A stretch of 8,732 nt of DNA from an uncultured Eubacteriales bacterium. GTDB taxonomy: Bacteria > Bacillota > Clostridia > Christensenellales > CAG-917. The position numbers and the translations under genes were made by a program. Where the stretch lies: positions 1-8,732 of the forward strand of contig URTQ01000061.1 in NCBI GenBank assembly GCA_900550855.1. The letters are read 5' to 3'. Positions 1-5,798 of this stretch are shown in pieces; within the stretch, counting starts at the first letter, position 1, and each line of letters starts with the position of its first letter. The notes under the pieces are model-generated. The model did not search any database, was not told the origin of the DNA, and saw only the letters and a program-made list of their open reading frames with translations.

Positions 1-9
1 AAAAAAGGG

Positions 10-49
10 AGCGTTTAACCGCTTGCGCACGAAGTGCGCTCTACCAAGC
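10..49 (-). other. Stem-loop cluster, possible terminator at the left edge
   Basis: A six-base-pair stem, GCGCAC (25-30) with GTGCGC (34-39), closes a three-base loop. It can be extended by GCTT (21-24) pairing with AAGC (46-49) across a six-base bulge. A second small stem, AGCG (10-13) with CGCT (20-23), lies beside it. Read on the minus strand, this is followed by CCC and six Ts at the window edge (positions 1-6), which would suit an intrinsic terminator for minus-strand transcription leaving the DUF2804 gene. The stem closest to the T-run has only four pairs, so the terminator reading is weak. The minus-strand string GGTAGAGCGC resembles a tRNA D-arm, but no T-arm or acceptor stem follows, so this is not a tRNA gene. 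Confidence 0.35.
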
Positions 50-125
50 AGATAATCTTGCGAAACTGCGGCTTGATTATTTATCCGTCTTGTTTTGATA
101 GCAAAGATTCTCTGCGCGGTTAGCG

Positions 126-201
126 AAGTGGTAAACAAACGTGGCTCTTGGCAACAGACAGCAATGCCTGTTGCCATTGCCACAGTGCTCGTTTACCACT
201 T
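126..201. repeat. Nested inverted repeat spanning the DUF2804 stop codon
   Basis: Three sets of arms nest inside one another: AAGTGGTAAAC (126-136) with GTTTACCACTT (191-201), GTGGC (141-145) with GCCAC (179-183), and GGCAACAG (150-157) with CTGTTGCC (168-175). Together they would form one hairpin of about 76 bases with small internal loops. The outer right arm contains the minus-strand stop codon (193-195), so the structure covers the end of the DUF2804 message. A competing inner hairpin, GCAATG (161-166) with CATTGC (175-180), cannot form together with the innermost stem. No T-run follows on either strand, so it is not a standard intrinsic terminator. It may stabilise the 3' end of the transcript or be a dispersed intergenic repeat; the sequence does not decide which. 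Confidence 0.6.
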
Positions 202-1302
202 GTTCTCACAGTACTCGCAGAACGCATACATATCCCTCACCTCGACTTTCGTGCCGTCATCGAGGATTGCAGTTCCGTTCCAAATGCCGTGAACTTGATG
301 ACAATGCATACGAAGAAGATTGAGGACGTTGAGGTCGCCGTGATGGTCGTAGAACGGGGTCATAGTGAAATCGAAACGACCGTCTTGCGAAACGAAGTGC
401 CAAGGCTCGGAAAATTTGTCGGGTTTGGGGAAAACTTCGACGTCGACAGGTCCGAATTTGTGCGCTTTGCCGTCCCAGAAGATTGCGGTTTCGGTGGCGT
501 TTGACTCGTCGCCGATGCCCCAAGTGATTTCAAAGCCGAACATATGGTCTTTGCCGTCCGGACCTTGAACGACTTTCGAGCCGTTGCCCCAGTACCAAAC
601 CATTTTGTATGGGGTGTTGACTCTGCCCCAGTCGAGAAACGCGAACGTGTCTTTTTTGTCGAATTTCCAAACCTTTTCGCCCCAACGGAAAGTGCCTTCG
701 CAGGGCATACAGTTTTGTTTGGTGGTCATAAAGTATCTTGTGGGATTGTCCTTGAACGGAAGCACGGTGGTGATGTTTTCAAGCCCGTCCATAATGTCCA
801 TCGTGAAGTTTGCCTCGACCTCTTTGCCCTTGAACTTACCCTTGAAATACATCGTTCTGACGTTGGTTTCGGTGACGACTTTCATATGCGTTTTGCCGAC
901 GGTGTGGTCGAGAACGTTAGGCTCGTCGCCCTTTGGCGGAAGCATATATTTTTTGCCGCCCAAGAACAGCGCGGTACATTCGAGAATCGTGCCCGAATGG
1001 ATTTTGCTCTTTTTATGCGCGTGGTGAAGGTCGGTTATGGACGCTTGCGCGTATCCGCCGATAGATATGTTTGCAAAACTGATTTGCACCATAAATTCGC
1101 CGTTAGAGATTTGATAGAAATCCCACTCTTTTTTACGGTTTGCGGGTTTTGCCTTATCGCGATCGTACTCGAACACGTTGTGTCTTGCCCAACCGGGGGC
1201 GAGCAATTTGCCGTCGTCGCCGAGCAGTTTGGTAGGCTTCGTATACTCGGTTTGCTTGCTGTTGAGTTGACCCTCTAACCAACTCGGATAAGTTCTTTTC
1301 AT
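193..1302 (-). CDS. DUF2804 domain-containing protein
   Basis: A 369-residue protein with the features I associate with the DUF2804 family. These are an N-terminal part with the sequence LLGDDGKLLAPGWARHNVFEYDR (residues 26-48, abbreviated here to its G-W-A-R core), aromatic-rich beta-strand-like sequence throughout, and a C-terminal block HCHQVHGIWNG, then DDGTKVEVRD, ending in ENKW. The family has no established biochemical function, and members are generally of this length, so the gene looks complete. No signal peptide or membrane segment is visible, so the protein is probably cytoplasmic. The start is well supported: GGAGG (1308-1312) lies five bases before the ATG. The gene is preceded by a strong-looking sigma-A promoter with dyad elements, which suggests control by a repressor. 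It appears to be transcribed alone. The family call is from memory of its motifs; no function is assigned. Confidence 0.85.
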   Translation of the reverse strand: MKRTYPSWLEGQLNSKQTEYTKPTKLLGDDGKLLAPGWARHNVFEYDRDKAKPANRKKEWDFYQISNGEFMVQISFANISIGGYAQASITDLHHAHKKSKIHSGTILECTALFLGGKKYMLPPKGDEPNVLDHTVGKTHMKVVTETNVRTMYFKGKFKGKEVEANFTMDIMDGLENITTVLPFKDNPTRYFMTTKQNCMPCEGTFRWGEKVWKFDKKDTFAFLDWGRVNTPYKMVWYWGNGSKVVQGPDGKDHMFGFEITWGIGDESNATETAIFWDGKAHKFGPVDVEVFPKPDKFSEPWHFVSQDGRFDFTMTPFYDHHGDLNVLNLLRMHCHQVHGIWNGTAILDDGTKVEVRDMYAFCEYCENKW

Positions 1303-1326
1303 AATTTCCTCCGTCCTATATCAAAA

Positions 1327-1368
1327 TTTTATATCGACAAGATATAAAAGATTATACGAAAAGTATAA
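1327..1368 (-). promoter_or_regulatory. Tandem dyads over the DUF2804 transcription start (putative operator)
   Basis: There are two inverted repeats, each with a five-base centre. The first is TTATAC-GAAAA-GTATAA (1352-1368), which overlaps the -10 box. The second is TTTTATATC-GACAA-GATATAAAA (1327-1349), a perfect nine-base-pair dyad just downstream of the expected start of transcription. Their centres, 1360 and 1338, lie 22 bases apart, about two helical turns, so both would face the same side of the DNA. This is a common layout for a dimeric repressor binding two sites. The second dyad could also fold in the RNA leader ahead of GGAGG. A further TATATC half-site occurs at 1317-1322. The AT-rich composition makes chance palindromes more likely, so the operator role is inferred. 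Confidence 0.45.
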
Positions 1369-1390
1369 AACAAAAATGCCGTCATTTCAA
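1362..1390 (-). promoter_or_regulatory. Sigma-A-type promoter of the DUF2804 gene
   Basis: On the minus strand there is a -35 box TTGAAA (1385-1390), a 17-base spacer and a -10 box TATACT (1362-1367). This matches ten of the twelve consensus positions with ideal spacing. Transcription would start near 1355 and give a leader of about 50 bases before the ATG at 1302. A second TATAAT-like hexamer lies 11 bases further downstream but has no good -35 partner. Confidence 0.65.
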
Positions 1391-1598
1391 GAGCGATTTT
1401 TTACAAAAGTACGATAACTTCGACCTCGCGGCAAAACACGGAACAATCGCAACGGCTTTTGCGCGCGACTCTAAAAGAAAATATCGAAATGTGCCGCATC
1501 GAAAGCGCATATCGAAAAACCGTATAAATCGCCGCAAAAAACGATAAAAATTACGTCGAAAACTCGCGCAGAAAAGTCTATGAAAAACGAGAAAATCG

Positions 1599-1607
1599 TG
1601 TTATTAT
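1599..1607 (+). promoter_or_regulatory. Extended -10 promoter candidate for trmO
   Basis: The sequence TG-T-TATTAT forms an extended -10 element. It has no clear -35 partner 17 bases upstream, where the sequence reads TATGAA. It would start transcription near 1614, about 23 bases before the ATG at 1637. Its position inside the possible longer reading frame that begins at 1580 argues that 1637 is the real start. Confidence 0.4.
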
Positions 1608-1636
1608 TTTTATGTCAACAAGGTTTCGAGGAAGAT

Positions 1637-2302
1637 ATGGAAATAAAACCGATTGCAATTATACATACGCCGTTCAAGGAAAAGTTCGGCATACCGCGCC
1701 AAAGCGGAAAGGTCGCGACCAAAAGCACCGTCGTGTTTGAAAAAGAATATCGCAACCCCGACGCTTTAAGAGGAATCGAGGGCTTTTCGCACTTGTGGCT
1801 TATATTCGATTTTTCAAAAGCGCACCGCGACGAGTTGTGCGCGACGGTACGTCCGCCCCGACTCGGCGGCAACACGAAAATGGGCGTTTTTGCCACACGC
1901 TCGCCTTTCCGTCCCAACTCGCTGGGCTTGAGTTTGGTAAAACTCGTCGGCGTAGAGGACGCAAAGCAAGGCAAAGTGCTGATTGTGGAAGGCGCGGACA
2001 TTTTGGACGGAACGCCGATATACGACGTGAAACCCTATCTCAAAACCGATTGCGTGCCGAGTGCGATTTGCGGATTCGCAGAGGATATAACCCACCTTTT
2101 GAAAGTGGAAAACGTTGACGTTCTCGGCGATTTGCAAGAGGACATAAAGCAAGAAATCGTATCTTGCATAGCGCAAGACCCTCGCCCGTCCTATCAGGAC
2201 GACGACAGAATTTACGGTATGAAATTCGACTGCTACAACGTCAGATTTACGGTTAAAGACGGCGTTGCGACTATCCTCGATTATCAAAAGTCGGAAGATT
2301 GA
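1637..2302 (+). CDS. trmO: tRNA (N6-threonylcarbamoyladenosine(37)-N6)-methyltransferase TrmO (TsaA/YaeB family)
   Basis: A 221-residue protein of the TrmO family. In Escherichia coli this enzyme uses S-adenosylmethionine to methylate t6A at position 37 of tRNA-Thr, giving m6t6A and improving decoding. Family landmarks are present in order: IGxIHTPF-like start (residues 5-13, here IAIIHTPF), PRQSG (20-24), GxFATRSPFRPNxLGLS (83-99), DGTPIYDVKPYL (124-135) and a C-terminal DPRPSYQ (181-187). Length and motif order indicate an intact cytoplasmic enzyme. An upstream in-frame ATG at 1580 would add 19 residues. I prefer 1637 because the family begins at this point, GAGG (1628-1631) lies five bases before it, and a plausible -10 element falls between the two starts. 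The gene stands alone, divergent from DUF2804 and convergent with the EamA permease gene, with a strong terminator after it. Confidence 0.93.
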   Translation: MEIKPIAIIHTPFKEKFGIPRQSGKVATKSTVVFEKEYRNPDALRGIEGFSHLWLIFDFSKAHRDELCATVRPPRLGGNTKMGVFATRSPFRPNSLGLSLVKLVGVEDAKQGKVLIVEGADILDGTPIYDVKPYLKTDCVPSAICGFAEDITHLLKVENVDVLGDLQEDIKQEIVSCIAQDPRPSYQDDDRIYGMKFDCYNVRFTVKDGVATILDYQKSED

Positions 2303-2341
2303 ATTTTCAACTAATACGCAAAACAAGCGTTTTAACAAGCA

Positions 2342-2368
2342 AAAACACGCACTCAAAGTGCGTGTTTT
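2342..2368. terminator. Bidirectional intrinsic terminator between convergent genes
   Basis: A perfect twelve-base-pair stem, AAAACACGCACT (2342-2353) with AGTGCGTGTTTT (2357-2368), closes a three-base loop. On the plus strand the stem ends in TTTT and is followed by GTGTTTTT. On the minus strand the A-rich left arm gives a T-run. It lies 39 bases after the trmO stop codon and 34 bases beyond the end of the permease gene, so it can end transcription from both sides. Confidence 0.9.
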
Positions 2369-2402
2369 GTGTTTTTCGTGTTATTATTCGCAATTTTCTT
2401 CG

Positions 2403-3335
2403 TCAGTCTATAAAGAACTTGCTGTGGTTTGCTTTGAGCATAGTGTGCGGCACGCTCAGTTGCGCAAGGAACACCGAAAGCAACACTATTATGCAACCTG
2501 CAAACTCTTTTGCCGAATAACTCTCGTGCAAAAACGCAACGCCGCCGATAAACGCTATGACGGATTCGAGCGACATAATGAGCGTGGCAAGTTCGGGCGG
2601 CGCGTACTTCTGCCCTATGGTTTGGAAGGTGAATCCCACGCCTGCCGACATTATGCCGACGTAGAGAATGGGAATTATGTTTTGTCCGACCGCGCTTGCA
2701 GGCGGGAAGCCCTCGATTGCCATTGCCGGCAAACTCAAAAGGCTTGCCACGACGAACTGTACGAACGTGAGTTTAATCGGGTCGCACTCGTCGACGTATA
2801 CGTCTATGAACATAATTTGAAGGGAAAACATAATGGCGCAAAGCAGCAACATCGCGTCCGCATAGGTGAGTCCGCTGTCGCCGTTTATGCACATAATGTA
2901 GAATCCGAGCACCGCAAACACGATTGCGAATTTGCCGTTCGCGGGAATACGCCTTCTCAAAAGCACGTTGAGAAGCGGCACGATGACGATGTACAGCGCG
3001 GTGATAAATCCCGTTTTGCCGACGGTGGTATGCGCGATTCCGTACTGTTGCAGATTGTTTGCGATAAACAAACTCAAACCGCACAGTGCGCCGCCTATCA
3101 ACGTGGATTTGTTCCACCCCGTGCGCTTCGTACCCTTCTTTTTGTCGACGAGCATATTTATCAAAACGAATATGCCTATAACGCCGACCGCAAGCGAAAA
3201 TCTCAATCCGTTGAACGTGAAAGTAGGCACGTCGGAAGCGGCTGATTGCTGTGCCACGAAGGCAAAGCCCCAAACCAGCGCACACAACGAGCAGAACAGT
3301 ATTCCCGTTAAGTTGTGAGATTTGTGTTTGACCAT
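2403..3335 (-). CDS. EamA/DMT-family transporter, ten predicted membrane segments
   Basis: A 310-residue integral membrane protein of the drug/metabolite transporter superfamily, with two tandem EamA repeats of about 140 residues (roughly 9-150 and 155-295). Visible hallmarks are WGFAFVAQQ at the end of helix 1 (residues 22-30), GKTGFITALYIVIVPLL (106-122), and in the second repeat the P-E-L-A-x-L-I-M-S-L-E-x-V pattern followed by GGxxFLHE (about 237-261). About ten hydrophobic segments can be counted, which is the family norm. Members export or import amino acids, nucleosides, drugs and other metabolites; nothing here shows the substrate. The ATG lies only five bases after the rsmA stop codon (TAA-GAAGT-ATG), with no strong separate ribosome site, so translation is probably coupled to rsmA. 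The pairing may reflect co-transcription rather than shared function. Confidence 0.9.
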   Translation of the reverse strand: MVKHKSHNLTGILFCSLCALVWGFAFVAQQSAASDVPTFTFNGLRFSLAVGVIGIFVLINMLVDKKKGTKRTGWNKSTLIGGALCGLSLFIANNLQQYGIAHTTVGKTGFITALYIVIVPLLNVLLRRRIPANGKFAIVFAVLGFYIMCINGDSGLTYADAMLLLCAIMFSLQIMFIDVYVDECDPIKLTFVQFVVASLLSLPAMAIEGFPPASAVGQNIIPILYVGIMSAGVGFTFQTIGQKYAPPELATLIMSLESVIAFIGGVAFLHESYSAKEFAGCIIVLLSVFLAQLSVPHTMLKANHSKFFID

Positions 3336-3340
3336 ACTTC

Positions 3341-4183
3341 TTATTTTATGTGCTTTTCAAGCGTTTTTGACAAAGTTTTGTAATCGTCAAGAGACAACGC
3401 TTCCCCTCTTACGAGCGGCTGAAATCCCGCTTCCTCGACGATTTGAGTCGCCTCTTGCTTTCCGAGCGAGAACGCAACGGAAAGATTGTTTGCAAGCGTC
3501 TTTCTTCTCATAGCGAAAGACGAGCGCGCGAGTTTGTGAAGAAGCGCCTCGTTTTCGCCGTCGAGTTTGTGACGGTTTATATCTATTCGCACGACCGCAC
3601 TGTCCACGTTCGGAGCGGGATAGAACATATTTCTCGACACGTTTCTCGTGATGTGCGCGTCGCCCGCCATCTCTATTGCAAGCGTAATTGCCGAATAGTC
3701 GGGCGTGTTCGGCTTTGCGACGAAGCGAAGAGCCACTTCCTTTTGCACCATAATCGTGACGGATTCCACGTCGAGCGAACTTTCGATAAAGCGCATGGCA
3801 AGCGGCGTTGTGATGTAATACGGCAAATTCGCAACCACTTTGAATTTGCTTCCCACGATTGCGGCAAGGTCGTCGTCTTTCATTTTGAGGACGTCGCGGA
3901 ACACGACTTCGACGTTTTCAACGCCTTGAAGCGAGAGCGCAAGCACGGGCTCTAAGTTTCTATCGACCTCGAACGAGTACACCTTTTTTGCGACTTTGGC
4001 AATGGCGCGAGTGAGCGTACCCGCACCCGTACCTATCTCGACGACGACGTCGTCGCCCGTTATGCCGCTGTCCGCAACGATTGCGTCGAGAAGGTTCGAA
4101 TCCGTGATAAAGTTTTGACCCAGAGCCTTGTTGAAGCGGAAGTTTACGCCGCGTATTATGTCTTTTATGCCGTTATTTTCCAT
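3341..4183 (-). CDS. rsmA: 16S rRNA (adenine(1518)-N6/adenine(1519)-N6)-dimethyltransferase RsmA (KsgA)
   Basis: A 280-residue class I methyltransferase that dimethylates two adjacent adenines in the 3'-terminal helix 45 loop of 16S rRNA, a late step and checkpoint in 30S assembly. Motifs are complete: KALGQNF (19-25), the S-adenosylmethionine loop EIGTGAGTLT (49-58), the acidic FEVD (71-74), the catalytic NLPYYITTP (119-127), FYPAPNVDSAVV (187-198) and the C-terminal RRKTLANNL (226-234). Length is normal. The start is well placed, with AAGGA (4189-4193) five bases before the ATG. In Bacillus subtilis the homologue ksgA follows rnmV in the metS-yabD cluster. Here rsmA is on the same strand as metG and tatD but is separated from them by a terminator and about 140 bases, so it probably has its own promoter. 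Loss of this enzyme gives kasugamycin resistance in other bacteria. Confidence 0.97.
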   Translation of the reverse strand: MENNGIKDIIRGVNFRFNKALGQNFITDSNLLDAIVADSGITGDDVVVEIGTGAGTLTRAIAKVAKKVYSFEVDRNLEPVLALSLQGVENVEVVFRDVLKMKDDDLAAIVGSKFKVVANLPYYITTPLAMRFIESSLDVESVTIMVQKEVALRFVAKPNTPDYSAITLAIEMAGDAHITRNVSRNMFYPAPNVDSAVVRIDINRHKLDGENEALLHKLARSSFAMRRKTLANNLSVAFSLGKQEATQIVEEAGFQPLVRGEALSLDDYKTLSKTLEKHIK

Positions 4184-4229
4184 TTATTTCCTTTCAAATG
4201 CGCGTATGCACCGATCGGTTTGACACATA

Positions 4230-4258
4230 CTACTATCGTACCGAAGATAAAACGTCAA
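4230..4258 (-). promoter_or_regulatory. Weak promoter candidate for rsmA
   Basis: On the minus strand there is a good -35 box TTGACG (4253-4258), a 17-base spacer and a poor -10 box TAGTAG (4230-4235). Just downstream, ACCGATCGGT (4210-4219) is a perfect ten-base palindrome in the expected start or leader region. A promoter is expected here because a terminator precedes this stretch. The exact boxes are uncertain. Confidence 0.3.
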
Positions 4259-4292
4259 ATCACATCGGACGAACAATCGAAGTACAAAAGAT

Positions 4293-4325
4293 AAAAACAG
4301 TGGTCACGAGATGTCTGCTGTTTTT
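4293..4325 (-). terminator. Intrinsic terminator after the radical SAM gene
   Basis: Arms AAAAACAG (4293-4300) and CTGTTTTT (4318-4325) pair fully. The stem can be extended inward by G-T and G-C pairs to a five-base loop, with one T-T mismatch. Read on the minus strand it ends in TTTTTAT, a typical termination tract. It begins three bases beyond the radical SAM stop codon and probably ends the metG-tatD-radical SAM transcript before rsmA. Confidence 0.7.
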
Positions 4326-4327
4326 TC

Positions 4328-4945
4328 TTAATACTCGGTGTCCTCTCTTATCGTTTCGCGCACCTTGTAATGCGCGCCGACGCTTTTTGCGAGTTCGCCG
4401 CAAGCCTTGACTTCGTCCTCGCCGATAAAATCGACCACCGACATAGTGGTGTCGATGCCTGCGTCTACGCAGTCTTTGGTGAATTTGAGCATAGCGTCAA
4501 ACGCCGCCTCGCCGTATTTGCTTCTGCAAATTTCCTGATACGCTTCGGGCGTCGAAGCGTTGAGCGACACGGACACGCTGTCGATGTACGGCGCAATGAG
4601 TTTTGCAACGTCGTCGCGCTTGTTGATGAGATTTCCGAGTCCGTTCGTATTGATACGGATTTTGCAACCTTTCTTTTTGAGGTAAGGCGCGATTTGCGAA
4701 ATCATAGACAGATTGCACATCGGCTCGCCGAATCCGCAGAAAACAACCTCTTTGTACTTTGACAAATCGTACATAGAGACGTCGTCCACAAGTTCCTCGA
4801 AAGTTGGTTCTTTGAGAAGCCAAAGGTCGTTTCCGCTCACGCCGTCCTTGATGTTCCGAATGCAAAACTCGCAGTTGTTCGGGCAACGGTTGGTGATGTT
4901 GAGATACAAACTGTCGCCGAATTCATAAACGTAATTGTTGGTCAT
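4328..4945 (-). CDS. TatD-associated radical SAM protein
   Basis: A short (205-residue) radical SAM enzyme. The iron-sulphur cluster motif C-x3-C-x2-C is at C21, C25 and C28, within the sequence NRCPNNCEFCIR. GFGEP (71-75) is the GGEP-type S-adenosylmethionine contact, and SVSLNA (124-129) matches the usual later strand motif. The size and the position directly after tatD fit the family named radical SAM protein, TatD-associated (as I recall, TIGR04038), whose substrate is unknown. The compact length leaves no room for an extra cluster domain. A GTG at 5017, right after the tatD stop codon, would add 24 residues. I prefer the ATG at 4943-4945 because the conserved sequence begins there and a modest AGAGAG site lies upstream, although that site is weak. 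It is probably co-transcribed with metG and tatD and may modify an RNA, a protein or a small molecule. Confidence 0.88.
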   Translation of the reverse strand: MTNNYVYEFGDSLYLNITNRCPNNCEFCIRNIKDGVSGNDLWLLKEPTFEELVDDVSMYDLSKYKEVVFCGFGEPMCNLSMISQIAPYLKKKGCKIRINTNGLGNLINKRDDVAKLIAPYIDSVSVSLNASTPEAYQEICRSKYGEAAFDAMLKFTKDCVDAGIDTTMSVVDFIGEDEVKACGELAKSVGAHYKVRETIREDTEY

Positions 4946-4978
4946 TATATACTCTCTGGATTTTGTTTCTATCGTTTT

Positions 4979-5005
4979 TCGATTTTGCAATTTTGACAAA
5001 ATCGA
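4979..5005. other. Hairpin in the tatD-radical SAM junction
   Basis: A perfect nine-base-pair inverted repeat, TCGATTTTG (4979-4987) with CAAAATCGA (4997-5005), has a nine-base loop. It lies in the 72-base gap between the tatD stop codon and the preferred radical SAM start. No T-run follows on either strand, so a full terminator is unlikely. It may protect or process the message, or set the ratio of the two products. Confidence 0.5.
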
Positions 5006-5017
5006 GGTTTTACACAC

Positions 5018-5791
5018 TCATTTTAAGCGCATAAACAGCCGTTTTGCGTTTTGCGTGGTGGTATTCTCGATTTCTTCCACGCTCACGCCGAGCACTTCGG
5101 CAGCCTTTTGGGCAACGAGCGCGACGTACTTCGGTTCGTTGGTTTTGCCTCTAAACGGCACGGGCGTCATATACGGACAATCTGTTTCCAAAAGCAATCT
5201 GTCTTTTGCTACGACCGCCAGCGATTCGAGATTATGCTTTGCGTTTTTGAAAGTTATCGCGCCGCCGAACGCGTAGTACGCGCCCAGTTTATCGAAGATT
5301 TTCACATACTCGCTCGACCCCGAATAGCAATGCAAAAGCAGTCCGTTTTGAATGTAATTGCACATATCGAAAAGGATTTTTCTCGTGTCCTCGTATGCGT
5401 CGCGAACGTGCAAAACCACGGGTAAACTCGCTTGATTTGCAAGTTCGATTTGCTTTGCAAACGCGCTCTTTTGCACTTCTCTTTCGCTCAAATCGTAATA
5501 GTAATCGAGTCCGATTTCGCCGAATCCTACGACTTTGCCGTCCTTTGCGAGTTCGAGCAATCTTTGGCACGCCTCGTCGTCGAGAGTGTCGGCATCGTGA
5601 GGATGCACACCCACCGCCGCATACACTTTGCCATACTTGTTTGCAAGCGTCACCGCAAGTTCGCTCGACGGCATATCGTAGCCGACGCATATCGCGCTTT
5701 CGAGATTGTCCTTTGCAAAATCCTCGACGATTCTGTCGACGTCGCAAAGCAGTTTCTCGTCGTTTAAGTGGCAATGAGTGTCAATCAACAT
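5018..5791 (-). CDS. tatD: TatD-family metal-dependent hydrolase (DNase)
   Basis: A 257-residue TIM-barrel metallohydrolase of the amidohydrolase superfamily. TatD enzymes are cytoplasmic, divalent-metal-dependent nucleases; 3'-5' exonuclease activity on DNA and roles in DNA repair and RNA quality control have been reported for family members. All expected metal ligands are visible: H6 and H8 in IDTHCHL, E82 in GFGEIGLDYYY, H118 in LHVRDA, H144 in LHCYSG and D194 in LETDCPY. GVHPH (51-55) is also conserved. Length is typical, and the homologue is yabD in Bacillus subtilis. The ATG comes seven bases after the metG stop codon with no clear ribosome site, which points to translational coupling. 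The metG-tatD order is conserved across Bacillota, and the radical SAM gene follows in the same unit. Confidence 0.96.
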   Translation of the reverse strand: MLIDTHCHLNDEKLLCDVDRIVEDFAKDNLESAICVGYDMPSSELAVTLANKYGKVYAAVGVHPHDADTLDDEACQRLLELAKDGKVVGFGEIGLDYYYDLSEREVQKSAFAKQIELANQASLPVVLHVRDAYEDTRKILFDMCNYIQNGLLLHCYSGSSEYVKIFDKLGAYYAFGGAITFKNAKHNLESLAVVAKDRLLLETDCPYMTPVPFRGKTNEPKYVALVAQKAAEVLGVSVEEIENTTTQNAKRLFMRLK

Positions 5792-5798
5792 AGCCGAC

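Larger units (their letters stand above)
1303..1636. other. Divergent intergenic region, non-coding
   Basis: These 334 bases separate the minus-strand DUF2804 gene from the plus-strand trmO gene. The left third holds the DUF2804 Shine-Dalgarno site, dyads and promoter. The right end holds the trmO promoter and ribosome binding site. The middle, about 1395-1575, is purine-rich on the plus strand. It has one stretch without stop codons (1305-1544) but no start codon, and no recognisable protein or RNA family was seen in it. Confidence 0.6.

Noticed and set aside
21..60. Possible tRNA gene on the minus strand, from GGTAGAGCGC
   Set aside because: There is no GGTTCGAATCC-like T-arm, no acceptor stem and no anticodon arm at the proper spacing.
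544..1278. Long plus-strand open frame opposite the DUF2804 gene
   Set aside because: It lies antisense to a gene with clear family motifs, a promoter and a strong ribosome site. The translation shows no recognisable domain.
1305..1544. Stop-free plus-strand stretch with a protein-like segment (KYDNFDLAAKHGTIATAFARDS), possibly a decayed gene
   Set aside because: It has no start codon and ends in an Arg/Lys-rich run typical of chance translation. It also overlaps the DUF2804 promoter and dyads, and no family match was recognised.
1580..1636. Upstream start of TrmO adding 19 residues
   Set aside because: The extra residues are not part of the family. A -10 element lies inside this stretch, and the ATG at 1637 has GAGG at correct spacing.
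2265..3245. Long 326-residue plus-strand open frame opposite the EamA permease gene
   Set aside because: The translation is rich in Arg, His and Cys and shows no hydrophobic or domain pattern. The minus strand encodes a clear ten-helix transporter over the same DNA.
4198..4410. Small plus-strand frame in the gap before rsmA
   Set aside because: It overlaps the terminator and the radical SAM coding region on the other strand. It has no ribosome site and no recognisable product.
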